A stretch of 32,718 nucleotides of DNA from Pseudomonadota bacterium (GTDB lineage: Bacteria; Bdellovibrionota; Bacteriovoracia; Bacteriovoracales; Bacteriovoracaceae): contig JAIYDC010000037.1 in the NCBI GenBank assembly GCA_027487685.1, positions 1-32,718 on the forward strand, read 5' to 3'. Made by a program: the position numbers and the translations under genes. A model generated the notes under the pieces. That model saw only the letters and a list, made by a program, of their open reading frames with translations. It ran no database searches and was not told where the DNA came from. Shown here one piece after another: positions 1-8,726 of this stretch (position 1 is its first letter; each line of letters opens with the position of its first letter).

Positions 1-127
1 ATCTCTCTCCGCAGGTTTTGCAGCGGTAGCGTTGGATGAGTTTTGAGTCCTCTTTTCGACGGAAGAATCCGTCTCGGTTAAAGTTTTGGGGAGATGCGCA
101 GGATTTATTGGGGCAGGTGATTCTCAT
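1..127 (-). CDS. Zinc-ribbon protein, probable transposase N-terminus (partial)
   Basis: Only the first ~42 codons are inside the window; the gene runs off the left edge. The reading frame starts with a CPNKSC motif and, about 30 residues later, has QRYRCKTCGER, so four cysteines form a C-x4-C / C-x2-C zinc ribbon. Zinc ribbons ending in 'QRYRCK.CG' are typical of the N-termini of IS1/IS1595-like insertion sequence transposases, where the domain binds the element ends. An in-frame ATG also exists at 151, and neither start has a well-spaced ribosome binding site. The catalytic domain is not visible, so a non-transposase zinc-ribbon protein is possible. Confidence 0.45.
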   Translation of the reverse strand, partial: MRITCPNKSCASPQNFNRDGFFRRKEDSKLIQRYRCKTCGER

Positions 128-276
128 TCCCTCAGCCCTGCAAAACCTCATCCCACGAGGGGAAAGCTAAGTCGTCGTTTCTGAAGGAGATCGACAATGC
201 TAGTCAAAATTTTTGATCGAAATAATTCCCTTAATCGATCTTGTTGCCACCAATTTTAGATGGCAGTTAGTTCCCG

Positions 277-1305
277 TTATGTTCCTACAAAGAAGTCTTT
301 CGGTAGCCCCGCTTTCTGAAGCTTGGGGAAACAAGCTGGGACTAATCCCGTAAAGCAGAGTTCACCATTTTTTTGAAGACCTATGTCCTGAAGAAGAATC
401 CTATCTCCTTCAACACCTGAAATTTCTGTCAGTTGATGGACAATCCTTGATCCGGATTTGTCCCGACGGATTTGGATGATGAAATCCAGGGCGGTAGAGA
501 TCTGATAGCGCAGGGCCCTCAGGGGAAGGTCGTGGCCTGAGAGCATGTAGAGATTTTCTAGGCGCAGCAGCGATTCGCTGGGGGAGTTGGAATGAACACT
601 CGTCATAGATCCTTCGTGCCCGGTATTCATCGCCTGTAAGAGATCGAAGACCTCCCCGCCGCGGACCTCTCCAACGATAATCCGGTCAGGTCTCATGCGG
701 AGGGTGTTTTTAAGAAGATCTTGAATTGAAAGACCTCGTTGGTCTCCCAAAGCTGGTCTAGCCTCAAGGCGCACGACATTAGGGAGATTGAACTGAAGCT
801 CGCGGGTATCTTCGATAGTGATGATTCGCTCCCGTGGGGAGATCTCCTGAAGCAGAAGGTTAAGGAACGTGGTTTTTCCCACGCCAGTGCCGCCGGAAAC
901 TACGACGTTCATACGAGCTTTGACGAGAAGTTTAAGGAACGTAACCCAGGGGGCAGAGAGGCCAAAGATATCAGGAGCTCCATCAAAATTTTTGATTGCT
1001 GGTGAATAGCGCCGGATCGTAACGGCGTGAGTTGTGTTGGTATAGTCCCGATGAATAAGGTTAACTCGCGAACCGTCGGCCAGGTTTCCATCGAGGATAG
1101 GATGACGAGCATCGAAGTCCTTCCGATTAAAGAGCGCAACCTCTTTGCAAAAAGCGTCGATTTCCTCTTCGGTGAATTTCGCATCGATCCGGATCATTTC
1201 ACCATCTTTCTCGACGTAAACATTATCAGTTCGATTGATAATTAATTCGGAGATACCGGTCTTTCGTGAGAGCTCATCAATGAAGTCATTGATCCGATTT
1301 TTCAT
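277..1305 (-). CDS. cpaF: CpaF/TadA-family secretion ATPase
   Basis: Predicted cytoplasmic hexameric ATPase that powers Flp/Tad-type pilus or type II/IV secretion assembly. Visible motifs are Walker A GGTGVGKT (residues 138-145), the Asp box TIEDTREL (163-170), Walker B IIVGEVRG (209-216, Glu213) and the His box with [13 protein letters not shown] (228-240). At 342 residues it is shorter than classical CpaF (about 450), because the region before the N-terminal sensor domain is reduced. The C-terminal part keeps the family's DIG...G...FTGLVP pattern. An AGGAAA site lies 6 nt before the ATG. It follows the 229-residue gene after 8 nt, so the two are probably cotranscribed. No other tad gene (prepilin, TadB/C, secretin) is in the window, so its machine partners must be elsewhere. 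Confidence 0.9.
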   Translation of the reverse strand: MKNRINDFIDELSRKTGISELIINRTDNVYVEKDGEMIRIDAKFTEEEIDAFCKEVALFNRKDFDARHPILDGNLADGSRVNLIHRDYTNTTHAVTIRRYSPAIKNFDGAPDIFGLSAPWVTFLKLLVKARMNVVVSGGTGVGKTTFLNLLLQEISPRERIITIEDTRELQFNLPNVVRLEARPALGDQRGLSIQDLLKNTLRMRPDRIIVGEVRGGEVFDLLQAMNTGHEGSMTSVHSNSPSESLLRLENLYMLSGHDLPLRALRYQISTALDFIIQIRRDKSGSRIVHQLTEISGVEGDRILLQDIGLQKNGELCFTGLVPACFPKLQKAGLPKDFFVGT

Positions 1306-1313
1306 GAGATTTC

Positions 1314-2003
1314 CTATATCCTATCGTCGAGGAACATGTCTGGTTCCCGGATGCTGGCCCCGTAAGTGAGAAGGTTTTTAAACATCCACTCACGATGGGT
1401 GGTTGAGAGCAACGGGTAAATCGCATCCATGGGCTCGCCGGCGGCAAGGGCCCTAGAAAGCATGGTCTCTCCAAGGCCTTCGAGAAGATGGGTCACGATT
1501 AGGAGCACCCAGTCCAGCTTCTCTGAACGTCCTTGCGTGTGCTTCAGGAGGCCATCGACCTCAACCGGGATCCGCAGCTCCAGAAACTTTCCGGAAGCTT
1601 CGTTCAGGAGCTTTAAGTTTGAGAGTTTCAGATACAATCCCAACAAAAAAACACGGGAGTTCCCACTTGTGCCGTAGGGTCCAAATCTCACTTCTAAGGT
1701 GCGTACCTCGTCCACAAGGTCGAGATACGTTAACGTCGGATAGATGCCATGAATCGTCTTGTAAATGTAGAGACTCGCGAACCGATCCCGGAAACCAGGC
1801 CACCCTAGAGCAGTCAGAGCTTTCTCGAGACTTCGACCTCCATGGAACTCGGTCATCGTGCGCTCGAGGAGTAATTGCACCGCGGGATTGGCACTTATCG
1901 TCTGGAGGATGGTCTCCGGAGCAACATTCGTGGGCAAGTTAAGCTTAAGCAGGTTCAACAGCTCGGCCGGAAGAATGACGTGTGGTAACTGCAGCATATC
2001 CAT
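1314..2003 (-). CDS. Helical protein of unknown function, upstream partner of cpaF
   Basis: A 229-residue protein without signal peptide or obvious membrane helix, rich in Leu and predicted mostly alpha-helical. The segment around residues 25-75 (PETILQTISANPAV ... SLEKALTALGWPGFRDRF) loosely recalls the HDOD pattern, in which a 'DPxL' helix is followed by 'Ai..LG...lr'. That resemblance is weak and may be coincidental. The gene ends 8 nt before cpaF on the same strand, so it probably works with that ATPase, perhaps as an accessory or regulatory subunit. No strong ribosome binding site precedes the ATG; a GAGAG lies about 14 nt upstream. I do not recognise the family. Confidence 0.7.
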   Translation of the reverse strand: MDMLQLPHVILPAELLNLLKLNLPTNVAPETILQTISANPAVQLLLERTMTEFHGGRSLEKALTALGWPGFRDRFASLYIYKTIHGIYPTLTYLDLVDEVRTLEVRFGPYGTSGNSRVFLLGLYLKLSNLKLLNEASGKFLELRIPVEVDGLLKHTQGRSEKLDWVLLIVTHLLEGLGETMLSRALAAGEPMDAIYPLLSTTHREWMFKNLLTYGASIREPDMFLDDRI

Positions 2004-2099
2004 AAATCCGACTATTTCTCTCGCGGCGTAGAGTGGGAGGAAGTATTCCTATTAAATCATGAGTGTGGACTTTCACCAAGGCTTTCTAAATAATAAGAT

Positions 2100-2600
2100 A
2101 TGACGTTACCGACGTATCAACACCTCACTCTGAAGACCTCATCTCTTGAGGAACTTGAAGCAATTCTCGACACCGGTATGAATCTGCGTCACCCAGTGGT
2201 TATGAATCTCAAGGCCCTGACACTTGACCAGCAGCGAGAGGCGATCGGTGTGGTAGAAAACTTCTTCGTCAGTAACAATGTTTCTTTCCGGTTTCCCTAC
2301 TCTATCTACGTCGTCAGCGATCACGAGCCCAGCATATCCAGGCTCTCTCTTATCGACGATGTCGCCAGGCTTCCCAAGTTCTTCTCCCCAAGAGACTCGA
2401 AGATCAATGTGAAGGAGACACAGCTCGCCGCCCGTAACAAGCTCCTCCAGCAGGAAGTAAAAAACACGGATACATCCTCAAGTGCAGCGGAACTCGATTT
2501 TTACAGCGAGGCCCACCGTAAGATTAATGAACTCGAGCAAGAAAGATCTTTCTATCATACGATCCTAAACTCACTTAAGAAGGGTCACCCCCATGGATAA
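2100..2600 (+). CDS. Unknown protein with possible SepF-like domain and C-terminal coiled coil
   Basis: A 166-residue cytoplasmic protein, first gene of a two-gene operon divergent from the cpaF pair. Residues 12-75 follow the pattern of the SepF fold: a helix 'SLEELEAILDTG', a strand 'HPVVMNL', a helix 'TLDQQREAIGVVENFF' and two strands ending 'SIYVVSD'. SepF tethers FtsZ to the membrane in Gram-positive bacteria and archaea. The resemblance is in pattern only, and the usual N-terminal amphipathic membrane anchor is absent. Residues 132-160 look like a short coiled coil. The last 8 nt overlap the start of the next gene, which suggests translational coupling. The ribosome binding site is weak. 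Confidence 0.65.
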   Translation: MTLPTYQHLTLKTSSLEELEAILDTGMNLRHPVVMNLKALTLDQQREAIGVVENFFVSNNVSFRFPYSIYVVSDHEPSISRLSLIDDVARLPKFFSPRDSKINVKETQLAARNKLLQQEVKNTDTSSSAAELDFYSEAHRKINELEQERSFYHTILNSLKKGHPHG

Positions 2601-2970
2601 GAAGAAGCTGGTCATCGACGATACTGAGGATCTGCGAGGGTTTGAGGAATTCATCCAAGGTCAGGACGGAGATTCACATTTCCTGCCTCGAGGCGTGGGT
2701 GGTAGCACGAGAAAAAATGAAACCGGCTTCGAACATTTCACTTTCCTTACCAATGACGCCTCTCGGCTCCATAAGATCAAAGATCTTCTCGCAAGAAAAC
2801 TGCCTTTCGCCTATAAATTTGAGCAAGGACGCAAGATCGTTAAAGACCAAACCACTGAGGTGGAGCTTCTGCGTAGTAAAATCTATCAGCTCTGTCAGGA
2901 ACCCAATTCCGGTTATCGCAAGGCCCTGGCCGAAACCTTCGATCCCTTTTTTACCCCACCCAAGATCTAA
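2593..2970 (+). CDS. Hypothetical protein, translationally coupled to the preceding gene
   Basis: A 125-residue acidic-to-neutral protein with no signal peptide or membrane segment. It starts inside the end of the preceding gene (8-nt overlap), so the two products are probably made in fixed ratio and may interact. The middle (residues 45-90) contains alternating hydrophobic positions (FEHFTFLT, KIKDLLARKLPFAYKF) consistent with a small alpha/beta fold. I do not recognise a family. The TAA stop overlaps the stop codon of the convergent gene on the other strand (shared CTAA), leaving no room for a terminator between them. Confidence 0.65.
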   Translation: MDKKKLVIDDTEDLRGFEEFIQGQDGDSHFLPRGVGGSTRKNETGFEHFTFLTNDASRLHKIKDLLARKLPFAYKFEQGRKIVKDQTTEVELLRSKIYQLCQEPNSGYRKALAETFDPFFTPPKI

Positions 2971-4697
2971 TTTCGAGAGACGTTCAAAAGAATGGGTCCA
3001 CCAATATGTCGGTAGTCCTCTTCCCCTAGTTTATCGACCTCGTAACCATTAAGCTGCTCCACCATAATCTGGTAGAGGTAACGCTCAAAATCCGGAATTT
3101 CTAAGAGGCCAAAACGCTGGATGAACTGCCCGATCTGTTGCCGAAGAACCGGATCCTCTTCGCCCTTAATGAGGTACTCATCACCACGCTTCTGAAAAAA
3201 CGCATGATAAAAACGGCGGAGTTCGTCGACCGTGACACCCATCTTTCCAGGGGCATCCGAGTCGTAGAAGCCATTTATAAAATTGATGAAGCTAGAGATC
3301 ATGATCGCCTCGAAGTCAATATTCTCCACTTCATAATTAAGATAGAACTGATCATTAAGCTGGCCATCAGACTTAAGCTTCTCGAGACTTTTAAAGAAGG
3401 TCTGAATGAATGGTAGCGCAGCTTCAAATGTTTCGGCCGCTCGATTCCAAAGCCCATAGGTCTCTAGATCCGAAATATCACGGGGCTTTGAGCTTCCATC
3501 GAATTTATACCGGGCAACATCTTGTTCCCCATTCTCAAGGAAGCTATTCCAGTACGTGCCTAAAAAATAGGCAAAGTCATCGGCCTCAAACGGGGTGGCC
3601 GCAAGCGCACGGGTAAGACGCCGGCGCGTGAGTTCGATTAGACTATGCCCCACTCGTGAAAGATCAAAGAAGTCGAAGGTTTCAAAAAGGCGCACGCGCT
3701 CGCCTTCCGGTAGTTTAGTCTGGATGTAACAGAAGCCGAGTTCTAGGCGCTGCCGGGTCTGGGCCCCAACTTTTGCCATCGCTAATGAGCCGTTCTTCAA
3801 CGCCTCATCCAGGGCGATCCGAGCGTTCACGAGGCGCACGAAGCTAAACTGAAGAAACTCTCTGCGCTTAGGGTCTGCCACCGTCGCAAGGGCATCCTTC
3901 ATGTCATCCATACCTGTTTGATACGGAACAAGGGAGGAGGCGTGAAGGCCCTGATTACGAGATACGGGATCGAGCTCTGGTGTCGTCCCCTTTTTTCGGC
4001 GGATGAACTGCTCCACCTCTGACTCTCGATGAAAAGGTCCACTGTTCTCGAGGGCCTCGTAATAGTCAACGAATCCAAATTCACGGAGCCGCTCGAGTTT
4101 GGCACCATAGGCCTCTTCTTCCATCAGAAGGTAGGAGTCAACGACCATTTTAAAGAGGAACGCGTAAGCGTGCTCAACGCCGAGATCTCCATAGAGACGC
4201 CGGATCAGTTCCCGAAGTTCCTGCACCTGGGTGAAAGATTCAGGGTATTCCACCAGAAGAAGATTATCGTCCGTCAGGAAGTAGTTATCTCCCTCAGGGT
4301 ACTCGGGTTCTTCGACGTCAAAGGTCTGAATCGTAAACTGGTTTTTAAGCGAGAGAAGAAAATCCTCGCTCTTGACGAATTCGAGCACAACCTCGTCATC
4401 CGGGCATTTAGAGAAAACGTCGATCCAATGGAAAGCTGCGGCCGGATCCACCTCGTCTTTTTTCCACAGGTCAATGTCCCGCAGCGCCTGCCGCTGTTCT
4501 TTAGAAAGCTTTGGTAGGATCAGCGCGACCTGTTCAGTAGGAACCTTCTGCAGTGATACATAGAGTGGCTGAATAGGAAGTGCCGAGAGGTCGACTCCAG
4601 AGTCCACGAGCTTCTCAATATCTTCGAAACGTCGATAGGCCTGGGCCTCGTAAAGAAGCTGGCTTAATAGATCTTTCTTGACCTCGGAATCACTCAT
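2967..4697 (-). CDS. Conserved 576-residue protein, probable DUF6178 family
   Basis: A large soluble, strongly acidic and mostly helical protein without signal peptide. The N-terminal region carries the pattern 'P..vslqklp.eqvalilpkLSKEQRQALRDIDLWKKDE', followed by 'AAFHWIDVF'. I associate this with the DUF6178 family of delta-proteobacterial-type genomes (about 550 residues, function unknown). This assignment is from memory of the pattern. GAGG lies 7 nt before the ATG. The gene is divergent from the HAD phosphatase and convergent with the 125-residue gene, with which it shares stop-codon bases. No catalytic motif is evident, so no function is proposed. Confidence 0.8.
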   Translation of the reverse strand: MSDSEVKKDLLSQLLYEAQAYRRFEDIEKLVDSGVDLSALPIQPLYVSLQKVPTEQVALILPKLSKEQRQALRDIDLWKKDEVDPAAAFHWIDVFSKCPDDEVVLEFVKSEDFLLSLKNQFTIQTFDVEEPEYPEGDNYFLTDDNLLLVEYPESFTQVQELRELIRRLYGDLGVEHAYAFLFKMVVDSYLLMEEEAYGAKLERLREFGFVDYYEALENSGPFHRESEVEQFIRRKKGTTPELDPVSRNQGLHASSLVPYQTGMDDMKDALATVADPKRREFLQFSFVRLVNARIALDEALKNGSLAMAKVGAQTRQRLELGFCYIQTKLPEGERVRLFETFDFFDLSRVGHSLIELTRRRLTRALAATPFEADDFAYFLGTYWNSFLENGEQDVARYKFDGSSKPRDISDLETYGLWNRAAETFEAALPFIQTFFKSLEKLKSDGQLNDQFYLNYEVENIDFEAIMISSFINFINGFYDSDAPGKMGVTVDELRRFYHAFFQKRGDEYLIKGEEDPVLRQQIGQFIQRFGLLEIPDFERYLYQIMVEQLNGYEVDKLGEEDYRHIGGPILLNVSRN

Positions 4698-4785
4698 GCA
4701 TACCTCGTTTTAAATCCACGATTAGTACCCCACAAGAGATCCTTTGGCCATTGCATACACTCTGCATCATTGATATCCTCGAGAG

Positions 4786-5445
4786 ATGAAGGCCATGCCA
4801 GTACCCTTTAAATCACCCCCTCGTCTCCATCAGCTACTTACAACCTTCCCAGGAATAAGCGCACTCTTCTTCGACATGGACGGAACACTCTTTGACACTG
4901 AAGGGATCCACGCCGATGCCATGCTCGCGATGGCCGCACGGTACGATATCAAGGCCCCTTTTACTCCGGAAGAAGTCCATAGACTGATGCTAGGCAAGGC
5001 CGATCAGATGGTCTTTGAAATCATCAAAGACTGGCAGGGCGTCCCGCGGCATTGGGATGCAGGCACCTTTATCGCTGAGAAAAACGCTAACGTTATCGAA
5101 CTTTTGAAACGGACTCCGGTTGAGACATACCTCTCACCGGCGGTCACGGAACTGCTCATCGAAGCGAAAACTCATCCACTTTACATGGCCCTTGTGACTT
5201 CTAGCGAGCGGATTGTAACCGATGAACTTCTCTTAAGTACAGGCAACCATTCCTACTTTGACCTGACCTTAACTCGAGACGACTGTCCTCGGCATAAACC
5301 TGATCCCTGGCCCTACCTTCGGGCACAGGAGCTCTCAGGCAGGGCCCCCCATGAAGTCCTGATTTTCGAGGATTCGCCTGTGGGTCTGGCCGCAGCCGTT
5401 GCAAGCGGGGCACATGTCGCAAAAGTCGAATGGTATGGTGCTTAA
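4786..5445 (+). CDS. HAD-superfamily phosphatase (beta-phosphoglucomutase-like)
   Basis: Predicted cytoplasmic Mg-dependent phosphatase or phosphomutase of HAD subfamily IA. The four motifs are visible: nucleophile and acid Asp30/Asp32 in FFDMDGTLFDTEG, Thr138/Ser139 in LVTSSER, Lys171 in HKPDP, and Glu195/Asp196 in VLIFEDSPVG. A helical cap lies between residues 40 and 110, as in beta-phosphoglucomutase and sugar-phosphate phosphatases. Substrate cannot be told from sequence. The length (219) is normal. A CGAGAG sequence precedes the ATG, and a second in-frame ATG lies three codons later. The TAA stop overlaps the stop of the convergent gene (shared TTAA). Confidence 0.9.
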   Translation: MKAMPVPFKSPPRLHQLLTTFPGISALFFDMDGTLFDTEGIHADAMLAMAARYDIKAPFTPEEVHRLMLGKADQMVFEIIKDWQGVPRHWDAGTFIAEKNANVIELLKRTPVETYLSPAVTELLIEAKTHPLYMALVTSSERIVTDELLLSTGNHSYFDLTLTRDDCPRHKPDPWPYLRAQELSGRAPHEVLIFEDSPVGLAAAVASGAHVAKVEWYGA

Positions 5446-6998
5446 GGCCTAAGGATAAAAAGCTGCCACTGCCGACCGGTCGTCTCATTGTTCAAGAGCT
5501 GCACGAGCTCTGGGGCAGGCTTAAAGGGTGCGTCGATTTCGTTTGAAACGTAAAACCTATCCCCCATGACCGAGATAATATTCCAAAGCCCATGGTGCTC
5601 CTCCATGTCGATCATGTATTTAAGAAACAAAAGTGGCACAGGGCCCTCGCGCGTTCCGAGCTTGTCGTAGGCCGTCATTTCCTGCAGGGCCTCCAGTGTC
5701 ATGAAGGTCTTAAGGCGCTCTGAGAGAGAGTTAATCATGTTAAGACTAAAAACGTAATCGTACTTGAGCTTGAGCATGTCAACCTCTACCCGGTCTAATC
5801 CGCTGCCGAGACGGATTTCGGCCGCTTGAAGGAAAGCGCTCTTCAGCGGCGCCTGAATTTCCTTAATCATCGCCTGTTTCGCATCCTCAGGCTGGGCAAC
5901 CACGACCGGGTTGGCCGCAACTTTGACTAAGGGCTTCGCCGGTGCCGTCGCAACCTCAGCCGCTTCCTCGGCCGGAAACTTCTCGAGCTTGAGCGGCTGG
6001 GCCTTAACGTGCAGGTCCCGTAGTCCCTTCTCCTCAAATTCTTTGGCGGACCCTAAAAAGAACACTCGCCCCTGAAGAAACCGTTCCTGGTGCTTCTCTC
6101 TGAGAAAAGTTTGAAGTGATGGAAACAGGAAGTTCAGTACCGGGTAGCGCGCCTCCCGGTGGGCCATGACTTCAGAGAAGCGCCTGAGACAACCCGGGGC
6201 CTCGCCACGCTTATTGTAAGTATTAATAACGTTTGAAAGACCAAGGAGGAAATAGGCGTCTCGATTGTTCGAGAGTCCGTAAAGATCGTCCTCTTCCGAG
6301 CAGATAAGAGTCATGAGCCTCCGATCACTTTCGCATGCCCTCCGAAAGCGCTCCGCGATGTTTGACTCGGAACAACTACTCCCCCTGCACAAAGGCTTCA
6401 GGCGGTAATGGGAATACTGCGTAAAGTTGCCTGCAGTAAACTCTTTCAGCCAGTCCTGCTTTTTATACTCCAGCGGGAGCTTCTCCTCATAGCGCGGAAG
6501 AATGGTAGAGAGCCCTTCAACAAACTTCTTCATCTCGGGAGAGCGGGGTTTACATTCCCCGAGCCAGCGCTTCAGGTCAAAACCACAGCCCGCCCTGAAA
6601 CCGAAGTGGTCTGATGCGAGTTTGAGATGCCATTGGCCCTCCAGCAGGTAGCTGAGTGTAATGAGGCGGTAGGAGTAGCGTATGTCATCGAAGTGCTGGG
6701 AGAGGAGTTCGTTAGAGCAGAGGAGTCCACCCGTGAGTTCAGACTTAAGAAAGAAGCCGTAATCGAGCTCAGGAGCGAATAAGTAGGGCCTGAAAAAGTC
6801 CTGGAAGTGGAGTTCGTCCAGGAAAGTCATCTTTCCCCGGTATAGGTCCTGATAGATCAGCGGCTGATAACGATCGGCATAAGTCTCAAGGTCCTTCTCA
6901 CCAAGGTACCCCTCGGTATATACCCGGTCCACCGCGCCCGAAGCGGCGGAGACCGGGAACAAAAGAATTAGCGTCAGAACCAGAGTAAAGTTAACCAT
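5442..6998 (-). CDS. Secreted/periplasmic protein of unknown function at the end of the TRAP operon
   Basis: A 518-residue protein with a signal peptide: Met, a hydrophobic core of about 13 residues, then a likely cleavage near ASG-AV (around residue 22). The N-terminal domain has many cysteines (for example CGFDLKRWLGEC and CRGSSC), consistent with disulfides outside the cytoplasm. An Ala/Pro/Val-rich linker near residues 350-372 separates it from a helical C-terminal domain. I do not recognise either domain. The start overlaps the end of dctM by 25 nt, so it is probably translated from the TRAP transporter transcript and may be an extracytoplasmic accessory, although no published TRAP component of this type comes to mind. 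Confidence 0.75.
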   Translation of the reverse strand: MVNFTLVLTLILLFPVSAASGAVDRVYTEGYLGEKDLETYADRYQPLIYQDLYRGKMTFLDELHFQDFFRPYLFAPELDYGFFLKSELTGGLLCSNELLSQHFDDIRYSYRLITLSYLLEGQWHLKLASDHFGFRAGCGFDLKRWLGECKPRSPEMKKFVEGLSTILPRYEEKLPLEYKKQDWLKEFTAGNFTQYSHYRLKPLCRGSSCSESNIAERFRRACESDRRLMTLICSEEDDLYGLSNNRDAYFLLGLSNVINTYNKRGEAPGCLRRFSEVMAHREARYPVLNFLFPSLQTFLREKHQERFLQGRVFFLGSAKEFEEKGLRDLHVKAQPLKLEKFPAEEAAEVATAPAKPLVKVAANPVVVAQPEDAKQAMIKEIQAPLKSAFLQAAEIRLGSGLDRVEVDMLKLKYDYVFSLNMINSLSERLKTFMTLEALQEMTAYDKLGTREGPVPLLFLKYMIDMEEHHGLWNIISVMGDRFYVSNEIDAPFKPAPELVQLLNNETTGRQWQLFILRP

Positions 6999-8233
6999 GG
7001 GATGTACGTTATGATGATCAGGGCAAAGAGCATGAGAAACAAGTACGGAATACTTATCCGGTAGAGATCGACCACTGGCTTATTAAATCGGTACGAACTG
7101 ATGAACAGGTTAATCCCGACCGGAGGGGTAATGTACCCGATTTCGAGGTTAGTCAGAAAAACAATCGCCAGGTGAAGCGGATTCACGCCGAACTGCTCGG
7201 CAATCGGAAGAATCAGCGGCACGACAACGATGATGGCGCTGAAAATATCCATCAGGCAACCGACGATCAACAGGAAGATGTTCAGGACAAGGAGGAAGAC
7301 GTACTTGTTGGTAATCATCGTTCTCATCGCCTCGAGAATCTTCATCGGGATCTCTTCATCGACGAGGTAGTTCGTAAGCCCAAGGGCGCAGCAAAGAATG
7401 AGAAGAATAGCGCCCACGAGTGTCAGAGATTCAACGATAACCCGTGGAAGGTCACGCGTAAGAGAAAGGTCCCGAGTAAGGAAGCAGTTGGCGATGAGGA
7501 CGTAGAATGCACTGAGGGCCGAAGCTTCAGTTGCTGTGACGAAACCACCGTAAATTCCCCCCAGAACAAAGATCGGAAGAGGAATCTCGTAGCGCGCCTC
7601 CCAAAGGGCCAAACGAATTTCAGTCCAGGAGAGAGTGCGCGTGGGACGTGGAATATGGCGGGCGTTATAAACTGCATAGGCACCCAAAATCAACATCAGA
7701 ACGAAGCCTGGAATGAGGCCCGCTAGGAAGAGCTGATCGATATCAACCTTGGCGATAATACCGTAGAGAATAATCGGAAGGCTTGGGGGGAAAAGAAGAC
7801 CCAGAGAACCACAGGTCGTGATAAGGCCTAAAGAGAATTTTTCTGAGAATCCCTCTTGGGTGAGGATGGGGTAGAGCAGCCCTCCAAGAGCGATAATAGT
7901 GACGCCAGAGGCACCAGTGAAGGCCGTGAAGAAGGCACAAACAAAGAGGCATACAATGGCCACCCCACCAGGCATCCAACCCAGGAGTGCCTGGGACAAG
8001 CGAAGCAAGCGAACCGGCGCCTTGGATTCGGCCAAGACGTAGCCCGCGAAAGTGAACAGAGGGATAGTGAGAATCGTCGGCGCAGAGGCAAGGCGGTAGA
8101 TCTCAACAGCCACTGCGGAAAGTTCAATGCCACTGAAGCTGAAAGCAACTAGCGCAAGTGCGGCCATAACCGCGAAAATTGGCGCGCCCAGAAGAGCAAA
8201 GAGGACGATGGCGCTATACGCGATGACGCTCAC
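6974..8233 (-). CDS. dctM: TRAP transporter large membrane subunit (DctM)
   Basis: Inner-membrane translocation subunit of a tripartite ATP-independent periplasmic transporter, which imports an organic acid or similar solute with an ion gradient. The 419 residues form about 12 hydrophobic helices. Family landmarks include the N-terminal APIFAVMAALALVAF segment, GASGVTIIALGG, LLFPPSLPIILYG and the C-terminal LEIGYITPPVGINLF. Length matches DctM/SiaM. It starts with GTG, preceded by AGGGAGA, and overlaps the end of dctQ by 20 nt. It is the fourth gene of tatT-dctP-dctQ-dctM. Because dctP is interrupted in this sequence, the transporter may lack a complete binding protein. Confidence 0.93.
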   Translation of the reverse strand: MSVIAYSAIVLFALLGAPIFAVMAALALVAFSFSGIELSAVAVEIYRLASAPTILTIPLFTFAGYVLAESKAPVRLLRLSQALLGWMPGGVAIVCLFVCAFFTAFTGASGVTIIALGGLLYPILTQEGFSEKFSLGLITTCGSLGLLFPPSLPIILYGIIAKVDIDQLFLAGLIPGFVLMLILGAYAVYNARHIPRPTRTLSWTEIRLALWEARYEIPLPIFVLGGIYGGFVTATEASALSAFYVLIANCFLTRDLSLTRDLPRVIVESLTLVGAILLILCCALGLTNYLVDEEIPMKILEAMRTMITNKYVFLLVLNIFLLIVGCLMDIFSAIIVVVPLILPIAEQFGVNPLHLAIVFLTNLEIGYITPPVGINLFISSYRFNKPVVDLYRISIPYLFLMLFALIIITYIPWLTLLWF

Positions 8234-8726
8234 GTGAGTCTCCCTGAAAGAGGCCTAGGATCAGACGATTAAAGAATCGGAGGGCGATGAGTCCCATCCC
8301 AACCGGAATAATGGCCACGAGCCAGGCGCTATGGATCTCAAGAAATGCCGGTGCTCCGTATTCTCGCTCCACCAGAAAAAAGTCCCAGGAAGCCTTCACA
8401 AGGGAGATGGTTGTTATAAGACAAAACAGCACGACGAGATTGCGATGAAGCCAATGAACGACAGGCGAGCGAGAGCGCTCCACTAAGTGGGTAAGGAGGT
8501 CGACCTTGATGTGTGCACCCTTGCTAGTCGCAAGGGAGCCCCCAAGGAAGGCGGTCGCGAAAACGAGGTGGCGAACCAGGGGCTCGATCCACAACGGACT
8601 CGATCCTAACCAGCGCAGCACAATGGCCGTGACGGCCAGACCAAGGATCAAAAAAAGCCCCGTCACAAGACCGCGACGCGACAGTGTCTCGAGCCAACCG
8701 TCGAAGCGAAGCAAGAACCGTACCAT
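8214..8726 (-). CDS. dctQ: TRAP transporter small membrane subunit (DctQ)
   Basis: A 170-residue inner-membrane protein with four hydrophobic helices, matching the DctQ/SiaQ small permease that pairs with DctM. Family-like features are the G(G)SLATSKGAHIKVDLLT segment after helix 2 and the C-terminal 'SAWLVAIIPVGMGLIALRF'. The ATG start shares one nucleotide with the TGA stop of the dctP C-terminal part (TGATG), typical translational coupling. It overlaps dctM by 20 nt. Confidence 0.9.
   Translation of the reverse strand: MVRFLLRFDGWLETLSRRGLVTGLFLILGLAVTAIVLRWLGSSPLWIEPLVRHLVFATAFLGGSLATSKGAHIKVDLLTHLVERSRSPVVHWLHRNLVVLFCLITTISLVKASWDFFLVEREYGAPAFLEIHSAWLVAIIPVGMGLIALRFFNRLILGLFQGDSRERHRV

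Noticed and set aside
215-240. GATCGA...TCGATC inverted repeat downstream of cpaF as a terminator
   Set aside because: The stem is only 6 bp with a 14-nt loop and low GC, and the tail is not a clean U-tract.
4029-4517. Open frame of 162 codons on the plus strand
   Set aside because: It lies wholly inside the 576-residue minus-strand gene, has no domain or ribosome binding site, and is a shadow frame.
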